Assembly: GCA_910587045.1 (NCBI GenBank)
Contig: CAJULG010000001.1
Location: forward strand, 188,116 to 252,115
Direction of reading: 5' to 3'
DNA from: an uncultured Lachnospiraceae bacterium
GTDB taxonomy: Bacteria; Bacillota; Clostridia; Lachnospirales; Lachnospiraceae
DNA length: 64,000 bases
Positions 7,220-15,517 of this stretch are shown piece after piece. The position numbers and the translations under genes are program-made. The notes beneath the pieces were generated by a model. That model was not told the DNA's origin. It was given only the letters and a program-made list of their open reading frames with translations, and ran no database searches. Positions within the stretch are counted from its first letter, which is position 1; every line of letters starts with the position of its first letter.

Positions 7220-8767
7220 TTATTTCTTTACCAACAGGGACGTTCCTGTCATCTCCTTTGGCTGCGGAAGCTCCATGATCTCTAATAAGGTCGGTGCGAT
7301 ATCCGCCAGGCACCCGCCTTCCCGCAGAGTATAGGCATCATCATAATTTACCAGAATAAACGGTACCGGATTGGTCGTGTGAGCGGTATGCGGCGCACCT
7401 GTCTCATAATCGATCATCTTCTCTGCATTTCCGTGATCGGCGCAGATGAATAAGACACCGCCGGCCTCCTTTACTGCATCTACCGTTGCTCCTACACACT
7501 GATCCACCCGCTCGACTGCTTTGATCGCCGCCGGGATCACGCCGGTATGACCTACCATATCCGGATTGGCAAAGTTAATGATGATCACATCATATTTCCC
7601 GGATTTTACTGCTTCCACCAGATTAACACCCACCTCCGGTGCGCTCATCTCCGGCTGCAGGTCATAGGTTGCAACAGACGGTGATTTTACCAGCGTCCGG
7701 CTCTCATCCTTATTCGGTTCTTCCACGCCTCCATTAAAGAAAAAGGTAACATGGGCATACTTTTCTGTTTCCGCCAGACGAAGCTGGGTCTTGCCCATTG
7801 CTGCCAGATATTCTCCAAAGGTATTGGTGACCGCCTCCTTTTGGAATGCAACGGTCTTGTTACCGATAGTCTCATCATAATCCGTAAAGCAGACATAGGT
7901 TAACGGCATAAATCCGTTTTTACGTTCGAATCCGCTGAATTCTACATCACAAAAGGCTCTGGTAATCTCTCTTGCCCGGTCCGGACGGAAATTAAAGAAG
8001 ATCACGGAATCCTTTGGCTTTACCAGTGACAACGGTACGCCTGCCTCATCAACGATCACTGTCGGCAGTACAAATTCGTCTGTTACCTCCTTCGCATAGG
8101 AATCCGCCATAGCCTGGACAGCATCCGTTGCCTTCTCACCTTCTCCATACACCAGAGAGGCATAAGCCTGCTCCACCCGCTCCCAGCGGTTGTCCCGATC
8201 CATCGCATAGTAACGTCCGGACAAGGAAGCAATCTTCCCCACACCGATTTCCTTCATCTTCTCCTCCAACTCTGCGACAAAGTCCTTACCAGAGGCTGGA
8301 GGGGTATCCCGTCCGTCTAAAAACGGATGCACATATACATTCTCAATTCCCTGCCGCTTACATAATTCCAGCAAGCCGTATAAATGGGTATTATGACTGT
8401 GCACGCCGCCATCCGACAACAATCCCCATAAATGCAGGTCGGAATGATTCTCCTTTACATTGTTGATCGCACGCAGCAGCTCCGGATTCTCAAAAAAATC
8501 TCCATCCTGAATGGACTTGGTGATCCGGGTCAGCTCCTGGTATACGATCCGTCCGGCACCGATGTTCAGGTGCCCAACCTCGGAATTACCCATCTGTCCG
8601 TCCGGAAGTCCCACTGCCAGGCCGGACGCATTTCCCTTTACAAACGGACATTCCTTCATTAATCTGTCCATGACAGGGGTATTCGCCTGGGCGATCGCAT
8701 TTCCCTCAACCTTGTCATTTAAACCATAACCATCCAGTACCATTAATACAACCGGCTTCTTACTCAT
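7220..8767 (-). CDS. gpmI: 2,3-bisphosphoglycerate-independent phosphoglycerate mutase
   Basis: This Mn-dependent enzyme interconverts 3- and 2-phosphoglycerate. The length of 515 residues is typical. VLMVLDGYGLND near the N-terminus gives the first metal Asp. GQMGNSEVGHLNIGAGR carries the phosphorylated Ser. HPFLDGRDTPP and the C-terminal CADHGNAEKM complete the alkaline-phosphatase-superfamily metal sites. I use the ATG at 8767 (AAAGGAGAT upstream) rather than the GTG one codon earlier. A well-spaced promoter lies at 8821-8849. It heads a likely unit with the lipoprotein and K+ channel genes, unlike the usual gap-pgk-tpiA-gpmI-eno operon. Confidence 0.98.
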   Translation of the reverse strand: MSKKPVVLMVLDGYGLNDKVEGNAIAQANTPVMDRLMKECPFVKGNASGLAVGLPDGQMGNSEVGHLNIGAGRIVYQELTRITKSIQDGDFFENPELLRAINNVKENHSDLHLWGLLSDGGVHSHNTHLYGLLELCKRQGIENVYVHPFLDGRDTPPASGKDFVAELEEKMKEIGVGKIASLSGRYYAMDRDNRWERVEQAYASLVYGEGEKATDAVQAMADSYAKEVTDEFVLPTVIVDEAGVPLSLVKPKDSVIFFNFRPDRAREITRAFCDVEFSGFERKNGFMPLTYVCFTDYDETIGNKTVAFQKEAVTNTFGEYLAAMGKTQLRLAETEKYAHVTFFFNGGVEEPNKDESRTLVKSPSVATYDLQPEMSAPEVGVNLVEAVKSGKYDVIIINFANPDMVGHTGVIPAAIKAVERVDQCVGATVDAVKEAGGVLFICADHGNAEKMIDYETGAPHTAHTTNPVPFILVNYDDAYTLREGGCLADIAPTLLEIMELPQPKEMTGTSLLVKK

Positions 8768-8820
8768 CACTTTTATCTCCTTTAAAATTATTAGTAATTC
8801 TATCCATTTCTGTCGTTCTT

Positions 8821-8849
8821 ATCTTAGCATAATCATTCCCTGCATTCAA
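8821..8849 (-). promoter_or_regulatory. Sigma-A promoter of gpmI
   Basis: On the minus strand TTGAAT (8849-8844), a 17-base spacer and TAAGAT (8826-8821) preceded by TGC form an extended -10 promoter about 55 bases before the gpmI start. Confidence 0.6.
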
Positions 8850-8872
8850 GATTTTCATTCCAGAAAGACATC

Positions 8873-8901
8873 TTGAAATTCCATATTCAATATGCTATGT
8901 T
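8873..8901 (+). promoter_or_regulatory. Possible promoter of the pilin gene
   Basis: TTGAAA (8873-8878), 17 bases and TATGTT (8896-8901) preceded by TGC. A perfect TATAAT also occurs at 8921-8926 but lacks a good -35 at the right distance. Either would give a leader of about 60-80 bases. Confidence 0.45.
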
Positions 8902-8988
8902 AATGCTGACAGCAGATACATATAATCTATAGAAGCAATTTATAATGAATCGTAAATGATCGTGATCAGAAACAGAAAGGGAATGCAT

Positions 8989-9459
8989 ATGAAGACAAAA
9001 CGCAGAAATCATGGATTTTCCATGGTCGAGATCATTATTGTGATTGCCATCATGGCAATCCTGGCAGCCGCTCTGGCTCCCCAGCTCATTAAATATGTAA
9101 GAAAGTCCAGAAGATCTACGGATATTCAGTCAGGAGATGAAATCCAGTCCAGCTTTGCCCGTGCCTATATTACACTTGCAAAGGAGGATACCTACGATCC
9201 TTCCAGTGATTCCGGGGATGTGTATATCCGGCATGATCATACTGTTCCAAACCCGCCGCAGACACTGGCGGATTATGCGTTTCTGGAGCTGGGTCTCATT
9301 CCGGCCTCCAAGACGAATTCCAATTACTACTGGCATATCGAATACGATTCGGCTACCGGAAAGGTCAATAAGATTTCTCTGACAGATACTGCAGGTGCTG
9401 GCGGAAGCATATCCCATGAAGTATTTCCGGATTCCGGGGATTTTGCGGAAGGAATCTGA
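8989..9459 (+). CDS. Type IV pilin-like (prepilin) protein, orphan
   Basis: The 156-residue protein has a class III prepilin leader. It begins with a short basic stretch, MKTKRRNHG, followed by the cleavage motif G-FSMVE with Glu at position +5. A hydrophobic helix (IIIVIAIMAILAAALAP) then starts the mature protein. A prepilin peptidase should cut after Gly. The rest is polar with Asp/Ser-rich segments and could be a pilin head; no specific subfamily is recognised. The ATG at 8989 has GAAAGGG at good spacing, whereas the ATG at 8983 would be too close. No pilus ATPase, platform protein, peptidase or other pilin lies nearby. It is one of few plus-strand genes here, and its stop directly abuts the stop of the next gene. 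Confidence 0.85.
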   Translation: MKTKRRNHGFSMVEIIIVIAIMAILAAALAPQLIKYVRKSRRSTDIQSGDEIQSSFARAYITLAKEDTYDPSSDSGDVYIRHDHTVPNPPQTLADYAFLELGLIPASKTNSNYYWHIEYDSATGKVNKISLTDTAGAGGSISHEVFPDSGDFAEGI

Positions 9460-10200
9460 TCATTTAGCATATTCAAAATGCTGGTAATCCTTCGGATCGT
9501 CCCAGTCTCCGCCCCAGATAAAACCATGCTCTGTAAACAGCCGGTAACACAGATCCTCCCGGTCAATTCTGTAAGGAAATGAGATACTCCGGTCTGCATA
9601 AGCCGCTCCGTTCTGTGGCTGAATGATACCTGCGCTGCTGACACATGGATTATAAAGTGGATTCACGTCGATCGCCAGTCCACGGGAATGCGCGGAAAGA
9701 CTGGATGAACCGGAGATCAGCCGGTAATTAAAGCAGGAGGTATTGTTATCCTCCATAGAACTTATGTCGTCTCCATTATACTCTTCCATCAGACCGATAC
9801 GTTCGATCGGATATTCCTCTTCGAATAATTCCCAGAAGATTTCCAGCAGATCCTCCGCGATTATCCGGTTGCAGATCAATTCCCCCCGTTGTATCTCATG
9901 ATCAAAATTGAAATGCAGCACATGTATATGACATAAATCTTCATACCGGATCTCACTGCATTCCTCCGGTGGAAATGAAACACCGGTGATCCGTTCCTTC
10001 AGCGCATCCGAGATCGGCTCGGAATAAAACGCTCTCTTAAGCATTGTCACCGTATCTTCTCTCTCCATATTTTGTAAGGATACTGTATCTACCGACAAAA
10101 AAAGCTCCTGATCCGGTTTCCTGCATAATACTGCTATCATACAGAAACCGGTCAGGAGCAGCAAAGAACGAAACAGATGCTTCCATCCTTCCTGCTTCAT
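9460..10200 (-). CDS. M15-family D-alanyl-D-alanine carboxypeptidase, membrane-anchored
   Basis: This is a predicted zinc peptidase that trims peptidoglycan stem peptides, 246 residues. A signal/anchor helix lies at about residues 9-25 (FRSLLLLTGFCMIAVLC). The C-terminal domain shows the M15 zinc ligands: His and Asp in SAHSRGLAIDVNP, and the distal His in DYQHFEYAK, preceded by the typical WGGDWDDP. This pattern is that of the M15C subgroup. It reads away from the ABC transporter genes with an 87-base gap and may belong to the same unit. Its TGA stop and the TGA of the convergent pilin gene form the palindrome TGATCA with no bases between them. Confidence 0.88.
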   Translation of the reverse strand: MKQEGWKHLFRSLLLLTGFCMIAVLCRKPDQELFLSVDTVSLQNMEREDTVTMLKRAFYSEPISDALKERITGVSFPPEECSEIRYEDLCHIHVLHFNFDHEIQRGELICNRIIAEDLLEIFWELFEEEYPIERIGLMEEYNGDDISSMEDNNTSCFNYRLISGSSSLSAHSRGLAIDVNPLYNPCVSSAGIIQPQNGAAYADRSISFPYRIDREDLCYRLFTEHGFIWGGDWDDPKDYQHFEYAK

Positions 10201-10287
10201 TCTGCATCCCTCTTTCCCTTCCTGTTCTGGAACTGCATTTCCCCACTCTGTAAGGAACTATAACAGGATATGCAAAATGAAACCTTC

Positions 10288-10950
10288 CTATTCCTGGATA
10301 CAGCCGTCCTCCAGATGCAGGATCCGGTCCGTCATAGAGGCAATATTGGGATCATGGGTAATGATGATCACGGTCTTTCCCTGCCGGTTGATCTCACCCA
10401 GCAGCTTCATGATCTCCAGCCCTGTATTCTTATCCAGGGCTCCAGTGGGCTCATCCGCAAGGATGATACTGTTATCCGAAGCCAGCGCCCTGGCGATGGC
10501 ACAGCGCTGCTGCTGGCCGCCGGATATATGGACAGGCAGCTTCTTTGCCAGATCTGCAATGCCCAGTCGCTCCAGCTGCTTCATGACAATCTCCTTCCGC
10601 TCCTTCTTCGGTACCCCCTTTGCCAGCAACGGCAGTTCCACATTCTCAAATACCGTATAACGGTTCATCAGGGCGAACTGCTGGAACACGAAGCTCACAT
10701 GCTGCTTCCGGAAGAGATGCAGGTCATTGCCCTTCAGCTCATGAACTGCAATGTCGTTATAATGATACGCACCCTCTGTCAGGGTATCCATACCGCCGAT
10801 GATGTTCAGCAGTGTGCTTTTCCCGGAACCGGAGGTTCCCATGATGGCAACATACTCTCCCGCTTCTATGGTCAGATCGATCCCCTTTAGCGCCGGGGTC
10901 GGACAATCTCCGTTATAATAGGTCTTTACCACCTTTTCTAATGTAATCAT
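10288..10950 (-). CDS. ABC transporter ATP-binding protein (MacB/LolD/FtsE type)
   Basis: The 220-residue ATPase drives the neighbouring FtsX/MacB-type permeases. It shows Walker A GTSGSGKST, Q-loop FVFQQFALM, signature SGGQQQRCAIARAL, Walker B IILADEPTGALD and the H-loop ITHDP. The ATG at 10950 follows AGGAGGAGAGCAGAG. The frame is open further upstream but those codons overlap the permease. Start and permease stop overlap as ATGA, so the subunits are made together. Transporters of this type either export peptides or lipoproteins or transmit signals to envelope enzymes. Substrate is not known. Confidence 0.93.
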   Translation of the reverse strand: MITLEKVVKTYYNGDCPTPALKGIDLTIEAGEYVAIMGTSGSGKSTLLNIIGGMDTLTEGAYHYNDIAVHELKGNDLHLFRKQHVSFVFQQFALMNRYTVFENVELPLLAKGVPKKERKEIVMKQLERLGIADLAKKLPVHISGGQQQRCAIARALASDNSIILADEPTGALDKNTGLEIMKLLGEINRQGKTVIIITHDPNIASMTDRILHLEDGCIQE

Positions 10951-12215
10951 CTCTGCTCTCCTCCTATCAGCGATACCGGTGTGTAATGGGTCAGTGTATA
11001 GACCGGGAGCAGGGAGGACAGCAGTACCATTCCCAGCCCGGCAGACAGGATCTTCCAAATGATCCGGCTCCAGAACAACTGCGAGATCACGGACTGATCC
11101 AGGGACCAGAAGGCATATGCCTTCTGAACCAGCAGCAGAAAGACCGGTATCATAATGATCAGTGCGATCAACAGCTTGACAAGATTCTCGATCAGGATGA
11201 TCGCTGCCAGATCCCGGGTCGTAGCGCCATTGGCATACAGGATCCCGTATTCCGACCTCCTTGTAATGATCGAGATCGTCTGATAACAGGTAAAGAGAAT
11301 GCAGACCGTCAGTCCTACCACCAGAACCATCTGCAGCATATACCGGTTCACCGGTCTCTGCATTCGGTCATAGGAGTCAAAGATCGCTTCCAGCGATGCG
11401 ATCTCAACGAATATCCCCGCTTCCTCTGCCGCCGTCTGAATCCGCTCCTGCACCTCCTGGAAGGAAACGCCCTCCTCTGCAAAGATCGTTAACATATGCG
11501 TCGATAAACCGAAATCCGGTTCAACCTTCAACACCCCATAGTCCATGGGATAGGCAAAGGCAGCGTCTGTCTCATTCAGATTGTCCAGGTCCTTCGGCAT
11601 ACGCATCCCAGGCTTCAGGATCCCTGCTATGATATAGGTAATACCCATATAATCCGTACCAAGAACCGTCCCCGCCTCCACTATCCTCCGATATTCATAC
11701 CCCAAATACACAGGGACATATTCCTTCATGTCATATTGCTCCCGGAATTCATCTAAGCCGATCCCCTGATATAACTCCAGGTCAAGCATGGACCATCCCG
11801 CTGCATTTACTTCAAAAATATCCAATCCACCTTCTATGCCAGGCATATTGAATTCTCCCCTTGGCTTGTGTCCCCGCTGAAACTCTGCGAGATCTGATAC
11901 AAAATCTACCGTCCAGAGATGAGAGGTATCATATACGGCAACAGGCGCAATCCCGTCAATGGAACGTACCAGTTCTAAATACTTCTCATCATCCAACTCA
12001 TTTTCTGAGAAATTTTTTATATACCCTATCTGGCTGCTTTCCATACGGAAGCACCTCTCAAGCTGTTCCCGCCGGTTTGCATTCATATCACTTAATAAGA
12101 ACAGTACCGCTGTCAACAGAAGCGACAGGATACACAAGAGGATACTGCCCAGCAGCTCTCCCGGATGCCAGACCATGTTGTCGGTTGCCAGTCGGATCCG
12201 AACCCTGAATTTCAT
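10947..12215 (-). CDS. ABC transporter permease, FtsX/MacB-like
   Basis: The 422-residue membrane subunit has the MacB/FtsX layout. The first transmembrane helix (about residues 22-42, LGSILLCILSLLLTAVLFLL) is followed by a large extracytoplasmic domain of about 240 residues. Three more helices follow in the last 130 residues (VVGLTVCILFTCY; LLIALIIMIPVFLLL; LSAGLGMVLLSSLLPVY). The typical coupling segment RRSEYGILYANGATTRDL lies between helices 2 and 3. The start at 12215 lies 2 bases from the upstream permease stop and is preceded by GGGGTGAG. It pairs with a second permease of the same type, so the transporter may be a heterodimer. Confidence 0.9.
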   Translation of the reverse strand: MKFRVRIRLATDNMVWHPGELLGSILLCILSLLLTAVLFLLSDMNANRREQLERCFRMESSQIGYIKNFSENELDDEKYLELVRSIDGIAPVAVYDTSHLWTVDFVSDLAEFQRGHKPRGEFNMPGIEGGLDIFEVNAAGWSMLDLELYQGIGLDEFREQYDMKEYVPVYLGYEYRRIVEAGTVLGTDYMGITYIIAGILKPGMRMPKDLDNLNETDAAFAYPMDYGVLKVEPDFGLSTHMLTIFAEEGVSFQEVQERIQTAAEEAGIFVEIASLEAIFDSYDRMQRPVNRYMLQMVLVVGLTVCILFTCYQTISIITRRSEYGILYANGATTRDLAAIILIENLVKLLIALIIMIPVFLLLVQKAYAFWSLDQSVISQLFWSRIIWKILSAGLGMVLLSSLLPVYTLTHYTPVSLIGGEQR

Positions 12216-12216
12216 T

Positions 12217-13392
12217 CTACTCACCCCGCAATCCCTGTGCCGGAGCAACACTCTGGATCCGGCCCAATACCGGCAGTATCGTCACTGCCATCATGATCAG
12301 AAAGGCGCCGGCCAACAGTCCGGCATCCTGCAGGGCCAGCCGGATATCCATACTGCTCCTGGAAATCAGCAGATACATACCATTAATACACAGCACCGCC
12401 GCCAGTGATATCCCAAGCATCCCGGCCAGTTCGCCAAGCATCCGCAACAGAAGCTGCCGGTCATTCATGCCGAAGGCCTTGGCGATCACCAGCTCCTTCT
12501 GCCTGCGCCGGATCCAAAGTGCGGTAATCTGCCGGCAGTTCAGCAGGCTGACGACAAACAGCAGCAGCAGTACCACGCTTTTCATCCTCGCATAGAACTG
12601 CTCCGATCCCGATAGAGCACCAGCCGTATCGTCCTCCACTACAGCTGTAACATAACCAAGCTCTACTTCGATCTCTGCCATCAACGCATCTGCCGCCACT
12701 CTGACATCCGTCCGGTCGCTGCCCATACCGATCCATATCTCACCACTGTGAAGAGAAGGCCCCCATCTGTCATAGATATCATCGCCCTCGTTCGGAACAT
12801 AATAAAGACAGATCTCTATATTCTCTCCGGAAAGCTGATCCGACATCCGGTAATTCTCAAAGATTCCCATTACCGGATAGACGTTTCCGGCTATCCGCAG
12901 CACCTCCTGTTCGTTGATCCATTCTGCATACAGCTGCTCTGCCGCTTCACTGAGATAGACGCAGCCATCACTCCCCTGCCATTCAACTCCTTCCGGATAC
13001 TGACCGGAACGAAGGGTCCGGTACCAGCCACCGGTTCCGGCCACCACCACATTAACCGGCTCATCCCTTAAGCTTCTCCCAATCGCAGCGGACGTCCGAA
13101 CATAAACATTCTCCTCCTGCTCCATCAGAAGCTTCCTTAGCCGACCAGCATTCTCCCTGTGAAGAAGGGCATCTTCATCTGTCAAAGTATATAACTCCCA
13201 CCGACGCGGATCATCCTCAGCCAGACGCCTTACTTTAAATTCCACCGCACTGCTATATCGCCCCTCCTCCTGTCCATGCCGTATCTGATTCATCCAGCCA
13301 TTCATCAACTGTATTCCGTTTATCACAATAAAGAAGGACAGACTGGTACCTGCAACAAACAGAATAAAAGTCTCCATATCCCGGATTCTCAA
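12217..13392 (-). CDS. ABC transporter permease, FtsX/MacB-like (second subunit)
   Basis: This 391-residue membrane protein has the same layout as the next permease. It has one N-terminal helix (TFILFVAGTSLSFFIVING), an outside domain of about 230 residues, then three helices. The cytosolic coupling segment is RRRQKELVIAKAFGMNDRQLL. AGGTGATCGA is placed correctly for the TTG at 13392, so I use this rare start; the next ATG is at 13377. The two permeases share architecture but little obvious sequence identity. The small secreted protein gene lies 57 bases upstream on the same strand and could encode the substrate or an outside partner. Confidence 0.87.
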   Translation of the reverse strand: MRIRDMETFILFVAGTSLSFFIVINGIQLMNGWMNQIRHGQEEGRYSSAVEFKVRRLAEDDPRRWELYTLTDEDALLHRENAGRLRKLLMEQEENVYVRTSAAIGRSLRDEPVNVVVAGTGGWYRTLRSGQYPEGVEWQGSDGCVYLSEAAEQLYAEWINEQEVLRIAGNVYPVMGIFENYRMSDQLSGENIEICLYYVPNEGDDIYDRWGPSLHSGEIWIGMGSDRTDVRVAADALMAEIEVELGYVTAVVEDDTAGALSGSEQFYARMKSVVLLLLFVVSLLNCRQITALWIRRRQKELVIAKAFGMNDRQLLLRMLGELAGMLGISLAAVLCINGMYLLISRSSMDIRLALQDAGLLAGAFLIMMAVTILPVLGRIQSVAPAQGLRGE

Positions 13393-13449
13393 TCGATCAC
13401 CTGCTTTCCATATGTATTGTTTTTGATCAACGGGAGAATCGATCCTGCA

Positions 13450-13851
13450 TTAATTTAACGGAATGTCTTTCGTTTCCGTTTTACCGCCAATCGTTATCTC
13501 AACTCTAATAAAATCTGTCCGCGGTACCTTCTCGGTAATATTTGCGGGTTCTCCATCATAAAATGTATCAGATGCAAGTTCTTTGTCAGCCGGACTTAGA
13601 ATCCTTACCGTTCCCCTGTTATTCTTATCAAAATACTGTGCATCCTGTCCTAAAACCCGAACATAGGCGCTGACGCTTCCCCGGTTTGCAAAGGTATCCT
13701 TTACATAAGTAGCCGATGCATTGGCATACGCTCCGCCGGGAGCATATACATTCCAGGATTCACTGGCTCTGCCTGCCGCCAGTGCAGTCACCGGGAACAG
13801 GATGCAGCAGATACATACTGCTAATACAATCCCTTTCCTTTTCTTAACCAT
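13450..13851 (-). CDS. Small secreted protein, unknown function
   Basis: The 133-residue protein has a clear signal peptide: MVKKRKG, then GIVLAVCICCILFPVTALAAG with probable cleavage after ALA. The mature part of about 107 residues is rich in Ser, Ala and Tyr (SWNVYAPGGAYANAS) and ends in alternating hydrophobic/charged stretches that suggest a beta fold. No family is recognised. The start at 13851 is set by GGAGGAGG; ATGs at 13857 and 13869 are alternatives. It lies directly upstream of two MacB/FtsX permeases and their ATPase. It could be cargo or a sensor partner. A lactococcin-972-like bacteriocin was considered but not supported. Confidence 0.72.
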   Translation of the reverse strand: MVKKRKGIVLAVCICCILFPVTALAAGRASESWNVYAPGGAYANASATYVKDTFANRGSVSAYVRVLGQDAQYFDKNNRGTVRILSPADKELASDTFYDGEPANITEKVPRTDFIRVEITIGGKTETKDIPLN

Positions 13852-14041
13852 ACGCATTTCCTCCTCCATTCTGATTTCCTGTATAACCGTTCCACAATAC
13901 TGACAGATTTCGATTCTCCTTTTAATAGTATCGCATACTTTCTAATATTTTACAACAGAAAATATACTATTATTAATCATTTATTTCTAATCGACATGAT
14001 TCGACATATGGAATTTAATATGAAATATTTGTCTTTACGCA

Positions 14042-14084
14042 GAAAGGACAGCCGGAATCATCCTCTGATTTCCGACTGTCCTTT
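14042..14084 (-). terminator. Terminator-like hairpin after tpiA
   Basis: AAAGGACAG..CGGAA pairs with TTCCG..CTGTCCTTT, a 14-15 bp stem with one unpaired base, about 30 bases past the tpiA stop. The following minus-strand sequence TTTCTGCG is only weakly T-rich. Confidence 0.6.
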
Positions 14085-14116
14085 GAACGAACGTTTTAAT
14101 TCAGTTTTTATAATAT

Positions 14117-14869
14117 CTACTTATTATAGTTAACGATCTTTCCAAAGTCCGGCTTTAAGGAAGCGCCGCCGACCAGACCACCGTCAATATCCGGCTTTGC
14201 CATCAGCTCTGCCGCATTTCCGGCATTCATGGAACCGCCGTACTGGATCCGGATGGCTTCTGCAGTTGCTCCGTCATAGATCTCACCGATACAGGTACGG
14301 ATGGCTGCACATACCTCCTCCGCCTGCTCTGAGGTTGCGGTCCTTCCGGTTCCGATCGCCCAGATCGGCTCATAGGCGATCACTGCCTTCTTTGCCTGAT
14401 CCGCAGTGACATTCAGGAATGCGATCTTGATCTGCTGGCGGATCCAGTCAATAGTAATCCCCTGTTCCCGCTGGGTCAGGGACTCTCCACAGCAGATGAT
14501 CGGCGTAATGCCATGCTCGAAGGCCTTTAATACCTTCTTATTCACGGTCTCATCTGTCTCTGCAAAGTATTCCCGCCGCTCAGAATGACCGATGATAACA
14601 TACTTTACGCCAAGATCCGTTAACATATTCGGAGCGATCTCTCCGGTGTATGCGCCACTTTCCTCGAAATACATATTCTCGGCACCGATCTCAATGTTCG
14701 TGCCTCTGACTGCCTCTACTGCAACAGACAGATCAATGGCAGGTACACAGAATACCACATCCACCTCTTCATTTGCCACCAGAGGCTTCAACTCATTAAT
14801 TAATGCAACTGCCTCACTTGGAGTCTTATTCATCTTCCAGTTTCCGGCAATGATCTTTTTTCTAGCCAT
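14117..14869 (-). CDS. tpiA: Triosephosphate isomerase
   Basis: It interconverts dihydroxyacetone phosphate and glyceraldehyde 3-phosphate. The 250-residue TIM barrel has all active-site elements: GNWKMN with the substrate-binding Lys12, IIGHSERR with the electrophilic His, and AYEPIWAIGTG with the catalytic Glu and loop 6. IQYGGSMNAGN and the GGLVGGASL phosphate-binding turns are also present. The start at 14869 follows AAGGAGAAAAAT. It is downstream of gap, pgk and a DUF3592-like gene on the same strand, so it is part of a loosened glycolytic cluster. Confidence 0.98.
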   Translation of the reverse strand: MARKKIIAGNWKMNKTPSEAVALINELKPLVANEEVDVVFCVPAIDLSVAVEAVRGTNIEIGAENMYFEESGAYTGEIAPNMLTDLGVKYVIIGHSERREYFAETDETVNKKVLKAFEHGITPIICCGESLTQREQGITIDWIRQQIKIAFLNVTADQAKKAVIAYEPIWAIGTGRTATSEQAEEVCAAIRTCIGEIYDGATAEAIRIQYGGSMNAGNAAELMAKPDIDGGLVGGASLKPDFGKIVNYNK

Positions 14870-14979
14870 TATTTTTCTCCTTATCTTATACTTCAGGTAT
14901 GTTCAAGCCTGTACTATTTCTATGATTACTTTTTGCTTATTTCTGCGGGCAGTGAATTTGCGCTTTCGTACAAATCACC

Positions 14980-15450
14980 TTATCTGCTCTTTGCTGCGGA
15001 ACGAATCAACAGAATTCCTCCTACCAGGGCAGCAACGCCGAGAACAGCAAAGGCGATCAGAAAAACAATCCCCATGCCCGAGAATATACTGCCAATCGTA
15101 CCAAAGGTGGCTTCTGCAATTTCTGGTATAGTGCATGCTTCCGGTTTTGTCTTATTGTAGTATACTGTAACTCTGGTTCCAGTCGGATATGCAGAACTAC
15201 TCATGTTTAACTCCACCGTATACAGGTAACCATCTGCCTCATACTCCACTATTGTCTTGGAATCATCGACATCAACCACCTCACCTTCACAGGAGATATA
15301 GTTCGGATCCTGTAAATAATCCTCCATTCCATCAGAAGCGCCATTCATCGCTGTACCAATTCCTCCAAAGACCAGTCCGAAGATGAACGCCAGCAGAAGA
15401 AACAGGCCTCCAGCTACCGTTAAAATAATACCAATCACCTTTTTTGCCAT
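14980..15450 (-). CDS. DUF3592-like two-helix membrane protein
   Basis: The 156-residue protein starts with a hydrophobic helix (IGIILTVAGGLFLLLAFIFG). A small extracytoplasmic beta domain follows (CEGEVVDVDD, TVELNMSSSAYPTGTRVTVYYNKTKPEAC), and a second helix closes it (GIVFLIAFAVLGVAALVGG). This organisation, with the VTVYYNPxxP-like motif, is that of DUF3592 proteins, whose function is unknown. The start at 15450 has TTAGGAGGAAAAA. It is wedged between pgk and tpiA on the same strand. That placement suggests cotranscription but not a glycolytic role. Confidence 0.75.
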   Translation of the reverse strand: MAKKVIGIILTVAGGLFLLLAFIFGLVFGGIGTAMNGASDGMEDYLQDPNYISCEGEVVDVDDSKTIVEYEADGYLYTVELNMSSSAYPTGTRVTVYYNKTKPEACTIPEIAEATFGTIGSIFSGMGIVFLIAFAVLGVAALVGGILLIRSAAKSR

Positions 15451-15517
15451 TTTTTCCTCCTAAGCGAGCCCATCCGCTCTGTTGATTTTATCCTGAATTT
15501 GTATTTTTATAAAAGCT

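Noticed and set aside
13450..13851. Lactococcin-972-type bacteriocin with its exporter
   Set aside because: The secreted protein is longer and lacks the expected pattern. The two separate ~400-residue permeases do not match the single large membrane protein of that system.
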